From Variovorax sp. CAN15 (GTDB taxonomy: Bacteria; Pseudomonadota; Gammaproteobacteria; Burkholderiales; Burkholderiaceae_C), in NCBI RefSeq assembly GCF_030462475.1, contig NZ_JASMRZ010000012.1:52741-91649 (forward strand): a DNA stretch of 38,909 nt, read 5' to 3'. The translations under genes and the position numbers were made by a program. Shown piece by piece: positions 8,248-16,658 of the stretch (position 1 is the stretch's first letter; every line of letters starts with the position of its first letter). The notes under the pieces are model-generated. The model saw nothing but the letters and a program-made list of their open reading frames with translations, was not told where the DNA came from and made no database searches.

Positions 8248-9156
8248 ATGCAGACACAGCCGCAGCGCCTCGCTCCCCTCACCGTCTTCCTCCTCGTCGT
8301 TCCTCCGCTGCTCTGGGCCGGCAATGCCGTGGTCGGCCGGCTGGTGCGGGAGCTGGTCTCGCCGCTCACGCTGAATTTCGTGCGCTGGGTCATCGCCTTC
8401 GTGCTGCTGCTGCCGCTGGCCGCGCAGGTGCTGCGCCGCGACAGCCCGCTGTGGGCGCACTGGAAGCGCTACGCCGTGCTCGGGCTGCTGGGCATCGGCC
8501 TGTACAACGCCTTCCAGTACCTGGCGCTGCAGACCTCCACGCCCATCAACGTGACGCTGGTCGGCTCGAGCCTGCCGCTGTGGATGCTGGCGGTGGGCGC
8601 CCTCTTCTTTCGCGCGCGCGTCAGCGGCCGCGAGATCGGCGGCGCGCTGCTGTCGATGGCGGGCGTGCTGCTGGTGCTCAGCCGCGGCGAATGGCGGCAG
8701 CTGCTCGGGCTGCGGCTGGTGCCGGGCGATCTCTACATGATTTTGGGCACCATCGCCTGGGCCTTCTACAGCTGGCTGCTGGCGCGCACGCACGAGCCCA
8801 CCGCCGTGCGCAAGGACTGGGCCTCGTTCCTGATGGCGCAGCTGGTGTTCGGCCTCGCGTGGTCGGGGGCGCTGGCCGCCGGCGAATGGACACTGACGCC
8901 CGCGCACATCGAGCTCGGCTGGCCGCTGATCGCTGCGATGCTGTTCATCGGCATCGGCCCGGCCGTGGTGGCGTACCGCTGCTGGGGCACCGGCGTGCAG
9001 CGCGCGGGGCCGCAGGCGGCGAGCATCTTCATGAACCTCACGCCGCTGTTCGCGGCGGTGCTGTCGGCGGCCTTCCTGCGGGAGCCGCCGCACTGGTATC
9101 ACGGCGCGGCGTTCCTGCTGATCGTGGGCGGGATCGTGGTGGCGTCGCGACGCTGA
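8248..9156 (+). CDS. DMT-superfamily (EamA) transporter
   Basis: A 302-residue inner-membrane protein with about ten transmembrane helices arranged as two EamA repeats (about 10-145 and 155-300). The first repeat begins with PPLLWAGNAVVGRLV and the second with DLYMILGTIAWAFYSWLLA, which are typical EamA signatures. Members export amino acids, metabolites or drugs; the substrate cannot be read here. The gene stands alone on the + strand between two minus-strand genes and ends 9 bases before the stop of the convergent glycosyltransferase gene. Confidence 0.87.
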   Translation: MQTQPQRLAPLTVFLLVVPPLLWAGNAVVGRLVRELVSPLTLNFVRWVIAFVLLLPLAAQVLRRDSPLWAHWKRYAVLGLLGIGLYNAFQYLALQTSTPINVTLVGSSLPLWMLAVGALFFRARVSGREIGGALLSMAGVLLVLSRGEWRQLLGLRLVPGDLYMILGTIAWAFYSWLLARTHEPTAVRKDWASFLMAQLVFGLAWSGALAAGEWTLTPAHIELGWPLIAAMLFIGIGPAVVAYRCWGTGVQRAGPQAASIFMNLTPLFAAVLSAAFLREPPHWYHGAAFLLIVGGIVVASRR

Positions 9157-9165
9157 CAACAGCCT

Positions 9166-10920
9166 TCAGGCGAAGAGCCGCGCCAGTTCGGGCCGCTCGC
9201 GCATCCAGCGCGGCGCCTCGGCCTTGTCCACCACGCGCCAGGCATAGCCCGGGCGGTCGTAGAGGTCGCGCCCCGAAGCCAGCAGCGCGGGGATGTCGAT
9301 GGCATCGAGAAAGGCCTGCGAGTTGTATTCCTGGTGCGCGAAGCCCCGGATCTTGGCGCGCACCGCGTCCTCGCTCATCGCAAGGTACGAGAAGTGCCAG
9401 CCGGCATCCGCCAGGATCAGCCCCGGCTGCGCGCCGCTGCGCACGCGCATGCGCAGCTGGTCGGGCGTGAGCCTGTCGAGCGTTGCTCGAGTGGCCGCAA
9501 CCGTCCACACCGAAGACGCCTCGGGCCCCTCGACGTTGCGGTAGTTGGCGTAGAAGTAATAGAAGGCCAGGCACAGGCCGAACACCTCGTGCCGCCGCTC
9601 GTCGCGCATCGCGCGGACGATCTCGGCGCGCGGAATCTCGTCGGCGTCCGAGATCATCACCAGGTCGTGCGGCGCTGCATCGTGCAGCCCGCGCATGACC
9701 TGGTTGCGCTGGAACTTCTCGCGTATCCAGAAGCCGGACTTCGGCGTATCGAAATGCCAGTCGCCCACCACCGCCGCAGCATCGGCCGCCTCGTCGACCA
9801 CCGGCATGTCGTGCACCGCAACGTAGCGGATGCGCGGCAGGAAGGCCGCGATGCGCGGGTCGGCGGGGTCGAAGCGCAGCGCCTTCGGTTCGCCGCTGAA
9901 GGTGCGGTCGGCCTCGACGATGACGAAGCAATCGACCAAATCCGACAGCTCGTGCAGCCGCGCCGCGAGGATGTCGGCCTCGCCGTTGTAGGTGATGCAG
10001 TCGTAGACCTTGCGCGTGGGCATCGCCGCCGTCTTCGCCTCGGGCTCCGGCGCGAACTCGATGCGGTAGCCGTTGCGCTCGAACATCTGCAGGATGTCGC
10101 GCTCGCCATACCAGCCGTCGAGCTGAGACAGCGGAATCAGCGAACGCAGCGTGAGCGGCGACAGGCTTGCAAGCTGCCGCACTTTTGCGTGATGCCCGAA
10201 GAGCAGCATCGCGTTGTAGCCATGGTGCAGCTGCGGCCCCGCGTGCTCGATGGCGAAGCCGCGCGCCAGCTCCAGCGGCGCGAAGCGCATGCCCACGGCT
10301 TCGAGCGCGGGGCGCAGCACGCCGCTGAGCTGCACGTCCTCCAGCAGCGCGTTGTGGTCCCAGTGCATCCTGAGCGGCTCGCCGCCGACCGCATCGGGCG
10401 GCGGAATCTCCACGCGGATGTGCGGATGGTCGACCAGCGCGCGCATGAAGCGCCGGCTGCGCAGGCTGAAGCCACCGTTCTGTATCGGCGTGACGACGTG
10501 GCCGGGCTTGCCGAGTTCGTCGGCCCATTCGAAGCGGTTGCGCCAGTACGTGCCCTGGGACGCATCGATCTTCGCGAGATGGATGGGCGCGCCGATGTAG
10601 TCGCAGCCCAGGAACTCGTCACTCCAGTTGGCGGCGTTGACAACCCAGCCGTCGTCCTGCACGACGAGCGCGAACTCGGTCTGCACCACGCGCCAGAGCG
10701 CGAACATCATGAACCAGCTGTACTCGTGGTAGTTCAGCGGCGCGATCGGCAGATGTTCGATGCCGGGCGCAAGGTCGTCCGGCGCCTTCGGGCTGCACAG
10801 CAGCGCGCGGGCACCGGGCATCTGCGCCTGGCTGTGCCGAAGCGCCAGCGCCGCGCCGCGCGCGTCGGGCAGGCCGGTGACCGAGACCAGCGTTATTTTT
10901 TTGAATGACTCCCTGCTCAC
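9166..10920 (-). CDS. Two-domain glycosyltransferase: DUF5672 domain fused to a GT17 domain
   Basis: A 584-residue cytoplasmic protein with no signal peptide. Residues 1-250 resemble DUF5672: LVVQDDGW at 86-92, GCDYIGAPIH at 105-114 and PIQNGGFSLRS at 145-155. Residues 303-580 resemble glycosyltransferase family 17, the family of beta-1,4-mannosyl-glycoprotein N-acetylglucosaminyltransferase: KVYDCITYNGEADIL at 304-318, FVIVEADRTFSG at 332-343, and the acidic ISDADEIPR at 423-431, a likely nucleotide-sugar/metal site. I chose the GTG at 10920, which has GAGG 6 bases upstream and clears the preceding gene. It is the last gene of a minus-strand run after the SDR and DMT genes. The acceptor is unknown; a surface glycan is plausible. 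Confidence 0.75.
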   Translation of the reverse strand: MSRESFKKITLVSVTGLPDARGAALALRHSQAQMPGARALLCSPKAPDDLAPGIEHLPIAPLNYHEYSWFMMFALWRVVQTEFALVVQDDGWVVNAANWSDEFLGCDYIGAPIHLAKIDASQGTYWRNRFEWADELGKPGHVVTPIQNGGFSLRSRRFMRALVDHPHIRVEIPPPDAVGGEPLRMHWDHNALLEDVQLSGVLRPALEAVGMRFAPLELARGFAIEHAGPQLHHGYNAMLLFGHHAKVRQLASLSPLTLRSLIPLSQLDGWYGERDILQMFERNGYRIEFAPEPEAKTAAMPTRKVYDCITYNGEADILAARLHELSDLVDCFVIVEADRTFSGEPKALRFDPADPRIAAFLPRIRYVAVHDMPVVDEAADAAAVVGDWHFDTPKSGFWIREKFQRNQVMRGLHDAAPHDLVMISDADEIPRAEIVRAMRDERRHEVFGLCLAFYYFYANYRNVEGPEASSVWTVAATRATLDRLTPDQLRMRVRSGAQPGLILADAGWHFSYLAMSEDAVRAKIRGFAHQEYNSQAFLDAIDIPALLASGRDLYDRPGYAWRVVDKAEAPRWMRERPELARLFA

Positions 10921-10952
10921 GATGCGCCTCCCGTCGCTCTCGTGAATCGCGC

Positions 10953-11744
10953 TCAGTAGGTGCCAGGGTAGGCGCCGCCGTCGGCCAGGATGTTCTGGCC
11001 GGTCATGTAGCCGGCCTGCATGCTGCACAGGAACGCGCAGATGGCACCGAACTCGGCGGGCGTGCCGAAGCGCTTGGCCGGGATGTTCTTCTTGCGGGCT
11101 TCCCACACGGTGTCGAAGTCCTGGCCCGACTTCTGCGCGGCGCCGGCCATGGTGCCCTTGAGGCGGTCGGTGTCGAAAGAACCCGGCAGCAGGTTGTTGA
11201 TGGTCACGCCCTGCGCCGCCACCGCGGTGCGGGCCACGCCGGCCACGAAGCCGGTGAGGCCGCTGCGCGCGCCGTTCGACAGGCCCAGGATGTCGATGGG
11301 CGACTTCACCGAGCTGGAAGTGATGTTCACGATGCGGCCGTAGCCGCGCCTGGCCATGCCGTCCACCGTGGCCTTGATGAGCTCGATGGGCGTGAGCATG
11401 TTGGCGTCCACCGCCTTGATCCAGGCCTCGCGGTCCCAGTTGCGGAAGTCGCCGGGCGGCGGGCCGCCGGCATTGGTGACGACGATGTCGAAGTCATGGC
11501 CCAGCGCGAACACCGCGGCGCGGCCGGCCTCGGTGGTGATGTCGGCCGCCACTTGCTTGACGAAGGGGCCCGAAGCGCCAGCCGCCTCGGTCAGCTTCTT
11601 CGCGGCGGCTTCCAGCGCCTCGGCGCCGCGTGCCACGATCACCACGTTCACGCCCTCGCGCACCAGCGCCTCGGCGCAGCCGTAGCCCAGCCCTTTGCTC
11701 GCGCCGCACACCAGCGCGGTCTTGCCTGCAATACCCAGATCCAT
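10953..11744 (-). CDS. Short-chain dehydrogenase/reductase-like protein with altered active site
   Basis: A 263-residue Rossmann-fold protein of the SDR family. The cofactor loop CGASKGLG (13-20) and the NAG motif (91-93) are intact, and the C-terminal ILADGGAYPGTY is typical. The catalytic YxxxK is not present: in the aligned position the protein reads SNGAR (156-160), so Tyr is Ser and Lys is Arg. This fits a known divergent branch of beta-ketoacyl-ACP-reductase-like SDRs, so I would not assign a normal oxidoreductase reaction. It lies 36 bases after the DMT gene and 32 bases before the glycosyltransferase start, and all three are probably co-transcribed. Confidence 0.83.
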   Translation of the reverse strand: MDLGIAGKTALVCGASKGLGYGCAEALVREGVNVVIVARGAEALEAAAKKLTEAAGASGPFVKQVAADITTEAGRAAVFALGHDFDIVVTNAGGPPPGDFRNWDREAWIKAVDANMLTPIELIKATVDGMARRGYGRIVNITSSSVKSPIDILGLSNGARSGLTGFVAGVARTAVAAQGVTINNLLPGSFDTDRLKGTMAGAAQKSGQDFDTVWEARKKNIPAKRFGTPAEFGAICAFLCSMQAGYMTGQNILADGGAYPGTY

Positions 11745-11780
11745 GTTCTTGCTCCAGTGAAAACAAAAGCGCCAGGGGCT

Positions 11781-12737
11781 TCAGCGCCCCTTGCGCGTGA
11801 AAACGAAAATGCCCGCAATCACGAGCACGGTACCCGCCGCGATCCACGGCGTGAACGGTTCGCCGAGTATGACCACCCCCATCAGGATGGTCGACAGCGG
11901 CCCGATCATGCCGGTCTGCGCCGCCATCGCGGGGCCGATGCGCTCGATGGCCATCATCACCATCAGCACCGGCACCGCCGTGCACAGGGTGGCATTGAGC
12001 ACCGACAGCCAGACCACCTCCGGCGCCACCGCCATCGCCACGCTCATCGGCCGCGTCAGCACGAACTGCAATATGCACAGCACGCAGGCCACGGTGGTCG
12101 CCAGCCCCACAAGCCGCAGCGACCCCAGCCGCTTGACGAACTCGCCGCTGTAGACGAGATAGCCCGCGTAGCTCACCGCGCTCAGGAACACCAGGAAAGC
12201 GCCCCAGGCCGCCGCGCCGCCGCCCTTGCCGCCGCCACCGGTCCAGAGTTCGTGGCCGAACACCAGCAGCACGCCGGCATAGCTCACCACCATGCCCAGC
12301 ACCTGCGGGCGCGTCGGGTGGCGCCGGTAGAGCAGCCAGCCGAAGAACAGCACCAGCGTGGGGTTGAGGTAAAGAATCAGCCGCTCGAAGCTGGCCGAGA
12401 TGTAGGCCAGCCCCGCGAAGTCGAGGAAGCTCGCGAGGTAGTAGCCCGAGAAGCCCAGGCCGATCACGCCGATCCAGTCGCGCCCGGTGAGCGCCGGCTT
12501 GCCGCGCCCGGCCCACCACGCCATCAGCGCGAAGAGCGGCAGCGCGAAGAGCATGCGCAGCATGATGAGCGTGACCGCATCCACGCCGTAGCGGTACGCG
12601 AGCTTGACGATGATGGCCTTGCCGCTGAACGCGATGGCGCCCAGCGTGGCGAGGACGAGGCCGGCGGCGATGCCCTTCCTGGCGGCATCGCGAGGAGCTT
12701 GTGGAGAGATGCCTGCCGACGCGGCTGTCTTGTTCAT
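11781..12737 (-). CDS. DMT-superfamily (EamA) transporter
   Basis: A 318-residue inner-membrane protein with two EamA repeats and about ten membrane helices. A basic, Ala-rich tail of about 20 residues comes first, then AGLVLATLGAIAFSGKAIIVK. A glycine-rich loop (GGGGKGGGAAAWG, about 167-179) separates the halves. IGPLSTILMGVVILGEPF near the end is a standard EamA feature. The gene lies 40 bases after the gamma-glutamyltransferase gene and 36 before the SDR gene on the same strand. It might export a product of the transferase, but nothing in the sequence names the substrate. Confidence 0.86.
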   Translation of the reverse strand: MNKTAASAGISPQAPRDAARKGIAAGLVLATLGAIAFSGKAIIVKLAYRYGVDAVTLIMLRMLFALPLFALMAWWAGRGKPALTGRDWIGVIGLGFSGYYLASFLDFAGLAYISASFERLILYLNPTLVLFFGWLLYRRHPTRPQVLGMVVSYAGVLLVFGHELWTGGGGKGGGAAAWGAFLVFLSAVSYAGYLVYSGEFVKRLGSLRLVGLATTVACVLCILQFVLTRPMSVAMAVAPEVVWLSVLNATLCTAVPVLMVMMAIERIGPAMAAQTGMIGPLSTILMGVVILGEPFTPWIAAGTVLVIAGIFVFTRKGR

Positions 12738-12777
12738 CCCCCGATCATCGCGGCAAGCGCAAACCCCTGGCTTGCGC

Positions 12778-14391
12778 TCAGTACCCCGCGGCCACGCCGT
12801 CGCGGCGCGGGTCGCTGGCGGCCACGTAGCCCTCCACCGAGGGCTCGCCCGCGCGCCAGATGAACTGGCCGGCGCCGAAGTCCTGGTACGAGTCGTTGAT
12901 CACTTCCAGGTGATGGCCCAGGTCGCGCAGGCCCTGCACCGTGGCCGGGTTCATCGCGGCCTCGACGTTGATCTCCAGCCCCGCGTTGAAGCGCCAACGC
13001 GGCGCGTCGCAGGCGGCCTGCGGGTTCTGCTTGTAGTCGAGCATGCGCACCAGCGTCTGCATGTGGCCCTGCGGCTGCATGTTGCCGCCCATCACGCCGA
13101 AGCTCATGACCGGCTGGCCGTCCCTGGTGAGGAAGGCCGGGATGATGGTGTGGAACGGCCGCTTGCCCGGCGCCACCACGTTCGGGCTCTCCGCCTTCAG
13201 GCTGAAACCGTGGCCGCGGTTCTGCAGGCTGATGCCGTATTCGGGCTCCACGCAGCCCGAGCCGAAGCCCATGTAGTTGCTCTGGATGAAGCTCACCATC
13301 ATGCCGCTCTCGTCGGCGGCCGTGAGGTAGATGGTGCCGCCCTTCACCGGGTTGCCGGCCTTGAAGTCCTGCGCCTTCTTCACGTCGATGAGGCGCGCGC
13401 GCGAGGCGAGGTAGGCGTCGTCGAGCATCTGCTCGGTCGTCACCTCCATGGTCTTTCGCTCCGACACGTAGCGGTACACGTCGGCGAAGGCCAGCTTCAT
13501 GGCCTCGATCTGCAGATGCTGCGACTGCACCGAGTCGACCGGCAGCGAGGCGATGTCGAACTTCTCCAGGATGCCCAGCGCGATCAGCGCCGCGATGCCC
13601 TGGCCGTTCGGCGGAATCTCGTGCAGCGTGTGGCCGCGGTAGTCGCGCGAAATCGGCTTGACCCACTCGGGCTGGTAGGCCGCGAGGTCGGCCACGGTGA
13701 GCGCACCGCCCTGCTCGACGGAGAACTTCGCCAGCGCCTCGGCGATCTCGCCGTTGTAGTAGGCCTCGCCCCTGGTGCGTGCGATGGCCTTCAGCGCGCG
13801 TGCGGCGGCCGTGAAGCGGAACATCTCGCCCACCTCCGGCGCGCGGCCCCAGGGCAGGAAGGTCTGGGCAAAGCCCGGCTGCGAACCCAGCAGCGGCGCG
13901 GCCGCGGCCCACTTGCCCTGCACCACCGGCGGCACCAGGTAGCCGCGCTCGGCGATGTCGATGGCCGGCGCCAGCAGGTCGGCGAAGGGCAGCTTGCCGA
14001 AGCGCTCGCTCATTGCGACCCAGCCGCGCACCGCGCCCGGCACCGTGACCGAGTCGATGCCGCGCATGGGCGGCGTGGCGGCATCGGCGCCGTACTTGTT
14101 CTTGAAGTACTCGGGCGTCCAGGCCTTGGGCGCCGGGCCCGAGGCGTTGAGGCCGTGCAGTTCCTTGCCGTCCCACAGGATGCAGAAGGCATCGCTGCCC
14201 AGGCCGTTGCTCACCGGCTCGACCAGGGTCATCACGGCAGCGGTGGCGATGGCCGCGTCGACCGCGTTGCCGCCCTGCTGCAGGATGCGCAACCCGGCCT
14301 GCGAGGCCAGCGGGTGCGAGGTCGAGACCACGTTGCGCGCGAAGATCGGGATGCGTGTGGAGAGGTACGGGTTGGTGTAGTCAAACTTCAT
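12778..14391 (-). CDS. Gamma-glutamyltransferase-family Ntn hydrolase
   Basis: A 537-residue member of the gamma-glutamyltranspeptidase family, YwrD-like branch. The N-terminal part shows the family block GGNAVDAAIATAAV at 40-53 and PVSNGLGSDAF at 59-69. The probable autoprocessing and catalytic threonine is Thr353 in GGTIYLTAAD, followed by MVSFIQSNY. The enzyme would mature into large and small subunits by cleavage before Thr353. No signal peptide is evident, unlike classical periplasmic GGT, which fits the YwrD group. It follows the Bug binding-protein gene by 127 bases that hold repeat C1. Hydrolysis of gamma-glutamyl compounds or glutathione is the family role; the actual substrate is unknown. 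Confidence 0.87.
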   Translation of the reverse strand: MKFDYTNPYLSTRIPIFARNVVSTSHPLASQAGLRILQQGGNAVDAAIATAAVMTLVEPVSNGLGSDAFCILWDGKELHGLNASGPAPKAWTPEYFKNKYGADAATPPMRGIDSVTVPGAVRGWVAMSERFGKLPFADLLAPAIDIAERGYLVPPVVQGKWAAAAPLLGSQPGFAQTFLPWGRAPEVGEMFRFTAAARALKAIARTRGEAYYNGEIAEALAKFSVEQGGALTVADLAAYQPEWVKPISRDYRGHTLHEIPPNGQGIAALIALGILEKFDIASLPVDSVQSQHLQIEAMKLAFADVYRYVSERKTMEVTTEQMLDDAYLASRARLIDVKKAQDFKAGNPVKGGTIYLTAADESGMMVSFIQSNYMGFGSGCVEPEYGISLQNRGHGFSLKAESPNVVAPGKRPFHTIIPAFLTRDGQPVMSFGVMGGNMQPQGHMQTLVRMLDYKQNPQAACDAPRWRFNAGLEINVEAAMNPATVQGLRDLGHHLEVINDSYQDFGAGQFIWRAGEPSVEGYVAASDPRRDGVAAGY

Positions 14392-14424
14392 GACGTGCCT
14401 TCAAAGATGACTTGAACAATCGGG

Positions 14425-14511
14425 AACACCGCGGAACCGGCTTCGCCGGGCCGCAGGTGTTGCCCCCGGAAGGGGGTTGGCGAAGCGAACGAAGTTCGCG
14501 CAGCCTGGGGG
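14425..14511 (-). repeat. Dispersed structured element, copy C1
   Basis: One of five copies of an approximately 85-90 bp GC-rich element. In the sense of the minus strand it starts 7 bases after the stop of the Bug gene and precedes the gamma-glutamyltransferase gene. Hairpin 1 is perfect in this copy: GCGAAC, loop TTC, GTTCGC. Hairpin 2 is CCCCC, loop TTCC, GGGGG. Hairpin 3 has an outer AACACC/GGTGTT stem around CCGGC/GCCGG. Hairpin 1 differs from the other copies by paired changes that keep the stem. Confidence 0.88.
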
Positions 14512-14518
14512 AGAGCCA

Positions 14519-15493
14519 TCACTCGTTGGTGATCTTGCGGTCGATGACGATCTTTTTCCATTTGGCTGCGTCGGTGGCGACCATCTTCGCGAACTGGTCC
14601 GGCGTGCCCGGCACGGCGGGCTCGATGCCCAGGCGCGCGAGCTTTTCCTTGACCTCGGGGTCGGCCAGCGCGTCGTTGGCGGCCTTGTTGATCTTCGCGA
14701 CGATGTCCGCCGGCAGGTTCTTCGGGCCGTAGAAGCCGAACCAGGTGTTCGACTCGTAGCCGGGCAGCGTGTCGGCGATGGGCGGCAGTTCGGGCGCCAG
14801 CGGGCTGCGCTTGAGCGAGGTGACGCCGAGCGCGCGCAGGCGGCCGTCGCGCACGTGCGGCATGCCGGTGGGCAGCGAGTCGAACAGCACGTCGACCTTG
14901 CCGCTGATCAGGTCGGGAATGGCCAGCGCCGTGCCCTTGTAGGGAATGTGCGTGACGAACACGCCGGCCTGCGCCTTGAAGAGCTCCGCCGTGAGCTGCA
15001 CGATGGTGCCGTTGCCGCTCGATGCGTAGTTGAGCTTGCCGGGGTTCTTCTTCGCGTAGTCGATCCACTCGCGCACCGTCTTCGCGGGCGAATTGACCGG
15101 CACCAGCATGATGCTGGCGGCATCGCCAACGTGCGCGATGGGCGTGAAGTCGCGCACCGTGTCGTAGGGCAGCTTGCTGATGGCGGGGCCGATGGCGTGC
15201 GTGCTGGTGGTGGCCAGCAGGATGGTGTAGCCGTCGGGCGCGGCCTTGGCGGCCTGGTCGGAGCCGATGGCGCCGCCAGCGCCCGGTTTGTTGTCGACCA
15301 CCAGCGTGGTGCCCAGCTTGTCGCCCATCTTCTGCCCCAGCGTGCGGGCGAAAAGGTCGGTGGCACCCGCCGCCGGGAACGGAACGATCAGCCGGATCGG
15401 CTTGTTCGGATAGCCCTGCGCCAGGCTGGCGGACGAGGCGGCCATGCCGAGCAGCGCGACGGCGAGCACCTGGAGGAACTGGAGGCGTTTCAT
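14519..15493 (-). CDS. Bug/TctC-family periplasmic solute-binding protein
   Basis: A 324-residue tripartite tricarboxylate transporter receptor, the expected length. Residues 1-26 form a signal peptide: the basic start MKRLQF, a hydrophobic core, then SASLAQG. The mature protein begins YPNKPIRLIVPFPAAGATD, the hallmark opening of Bug proteins. Such receptors bind carboxylates in the periplasm and deliver them to TctA/TctB, which are encoded at 16749-18768. The gene is divergent from a LysR regulator across a 99-base promoter region, and gamma-glutamyltransferase follows it. Burkholderiales genomes carry many orphan Bug proteins, so pairing with the nearby TctAB is likely but not certain. Confidence 0.9.
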   Translation of the reverse strand: MKRLQFLQVLAVALLGMAASSASLAQGYPNKPIRLIVPFPAAGATDLFARTLGQKMGDKLGTTLVVDNKPGAGGAIGSDQAAKAAPDGYTILLATTSTHAIGPAISKLPYDTVRDFTPIAHVGDAASIMLVPVNSPAKTVREWIDYAKKNPGKLNYASSGNGTIVQLTAELFKAQAGVFVTHIPYKGTALAIPDLISGKVDVLFDSLPTGMPHVRDGRLRALGVTSLKRSPLAPELPPIADTLPGYESNTWFGFYGPKNLPADIVAKINKAANDALADPEVKEKLARLGIEPAVPGTPDQFAKMVATDAAKWKKIVIDRKITNE

Positions 15494-15527
15494 GTGCGGG
15501 AAAGAATTCTGTGCCAGTGGGAACCGA

Positions 15528-15571
15528 GCATGCTATGCACCGCTGGCGCATCAAGCCAGATAATTCGGCTT
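15528..15571. promoter_or_regulatory. Candidate LysR operator region in the bug/lysR divergent promoter
   Basis: The 99-base divergent gap holds two dyads: GCAT-GCT-ATGC at 15528-15538, and AAGCC at 15553-15557 facing GGCTT at 15567-15571 with a 9-base AT-rich centre. Interrupted dyads of this size beside a LysR gene are typical regulator sites. The AT-rich stretch that follows could hold the lysR promoter. No binding evidence is available. Confidence 0.45.
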
Positions 15572-15592
15572 ATTCAACTATCAACGTTGCTT

Positions 15593-16519
15593 ATGACAAG
15601 AGTCCTCGCTGAAGAAATCTCGCTGCAGCAGCTGCGGGCGCTCGCGGCGGTGGCGGAGACCGGCAGCTTCACGCTGGCGGCGGAGGCCCTGCAGCTCACC
15701 CAGCCCGCCATCAGCCATCTGATCAAGCGGCTCGAGGAAGAACTCGCGCAGCCGCTGGTGGTGCGCGGGCGCCGCATCCGCATGACCAACGCGGGCCAGA
15801 TGATGGTCGACACCGCCGTGCGCGCGCTGCGGCTGATCGACGACTCGGTCGGCGCCTGCCGCTCGCAGTCGCAGCTGCGCGAGGGCCGCATCGTGCTCGC
15901 GGTGGGCCACCTGACCGCGGGCGCCCTGCTGCCGCCGCTGCTGGGCCGCTTCTCGCAGAAACACCCCACGCTCGCGGCCACGCTGCTCGACAGCACGGCC
16001 GAGCAGATGATCTCGCGCGTGCTCTCGCAGGAGGCCGACCTGGGCTTCGGCTCGGACATCGGCCAGAAGCATTCCGAACTGGCGACCGAGCCTCTCTTCA
16101 CCGAGCGCATGGCGCTCTTCGTGCGCGACGACCATCCGCTGGCGCAGCATGAATCGGTCGAGGCCAGGCATCTGGAAAACCTGCCCTTCATCCACGTCAA
16201 CCCCGACGCCAACGTGTGGCGCGCCGTGAGCCGCCAGCTGGCGAGCGTGGCCAACGTGTATCCGCGGGTGGTGCATCACGTCTCGATGCTGTCGACCGCC
16301 TTCGGCCTCATCCAGGCCGGCGCGGGCGTGGCGCTGGCGCCGCGCTATGTCGAAGTGCTGATGCCCGGCAACCTGCGCGCCGTGGGCGTGACGCGCCCCG
16401 TGCTGGAGTACCCGGTGGTCGCCATCCGGCTGGCCAAGCATCCGCTGAGCCCGGCCGCGATGGCCTTCCTGGCGATGGCGCGGCAGCACATGAAGCCGCC
16501 GCGCGCGCAGAAGCCCTGA
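15593..16519 (+). CDS. LysR-family transcriptional regulator
   Basis: A 308-residue regulator with an N-terminal winged helix-turn-helix (recognition region about 25-46, GSFTLAAEALQLTQPAISHL) and a C-terminal periplasmic-binding-like effector domain (about 95-300). The reading frame is open far upstream, but I chose the ATG at 15593 because family sequence begins just after it and everything earlier is antisense to the Bug gene. The gene is divergent from bug and ends before the convergent tctA. It therefore sits in the middle of the transport locus and is the obvious candidate regulator, responding to the transported acid or a derivative. The effector is not known. Confidence 0.9.
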   Translation: MTRVLAEEISLQQLRALAAVAETGSFTLAAEALQLTQPAISHLIKRLEEELAQPLVVRGRRIRMTNAGQMMVDTAVRALRLIDDSVGACRSQSQLREGRIVLAVGHLTAGALLPPLLGRFSQKHPTLAATLLDSTAEQMISRVLSQEADLGFGSDIGQKHSELATEPLFTERMALFVRDDHPLAQHESVEARHLENLPFIHVNPDANVWRAVSRQLASVANVYPRVVHHVSMLSTAFGLIQAGAGVALAPRYVEVLMPGNLRAVGVTRPVLEYPVVAIRLAKHPLSPAAMAFLAMARQHMKPPRAQKP

Positions 16520-16526
16520 AAAAGAA

Positions 16527-16553
16527 ACGGCGCCCGAAGGGGGCGCCGTCTTT
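16527..16553 (+). terminator. Rho-independent-type terminator after lysR
   Basis: ACGGCGCCC at 16527-16535 pairs with GGGCGCCGT at 16541-16549 around a 5-base loop. The stem starts 7 bases after the lysR stop, is preceded by an A-rich run and is followed by CTTTC. It is a strong stem with a short T tract. Confidence 0.7.
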
Positions 16554-16558
16554 CGTGG

Positions 16559-16646
16559 AACACCGCGGAACCGGCTTCGCCGGGCCGCAGGTGTTGCCCC
16601 CGGAAGGGGGTTGGCGCAGCGACACGAAGTGCGCGCAGCCTGGGGG
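16559..16646 (-). repeat. Dispersed structured element, copy C2 (tandem with C3)
   Basis: A nearly exact copy of the C1 element, lying between the lysR terminator and copy C3. In the sense of the minus strand it is the second element after tctA. Hairpin 1 reads GCGCAC/GTGTCGC, hairpin 2 CCCCC/GGGGG and hairpin 3 AACACC/GGTGTT. It is antisense relative to lysR, as C3 is. Confidence 0.9.
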
Positions 16647-16658
16647 CGAATCTGGTCT

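Noticed and set aside
10899..10905. A run of seven A in the minus-strand sense near the start of the glycosyltransferase as a programmed frameshift site.
   Set aside because: It lies only a few codons after the start, there is no downstream structure or alternative frame with a product, and the zero frame is open to the end.
14477..15592. A long in-frame upstream extension of the LysR protein.
   Set aside because: The extension is antisense to the Bug gene and has no family sequence. The LysR helix-turn-helix begins just after the ATG at 15593.
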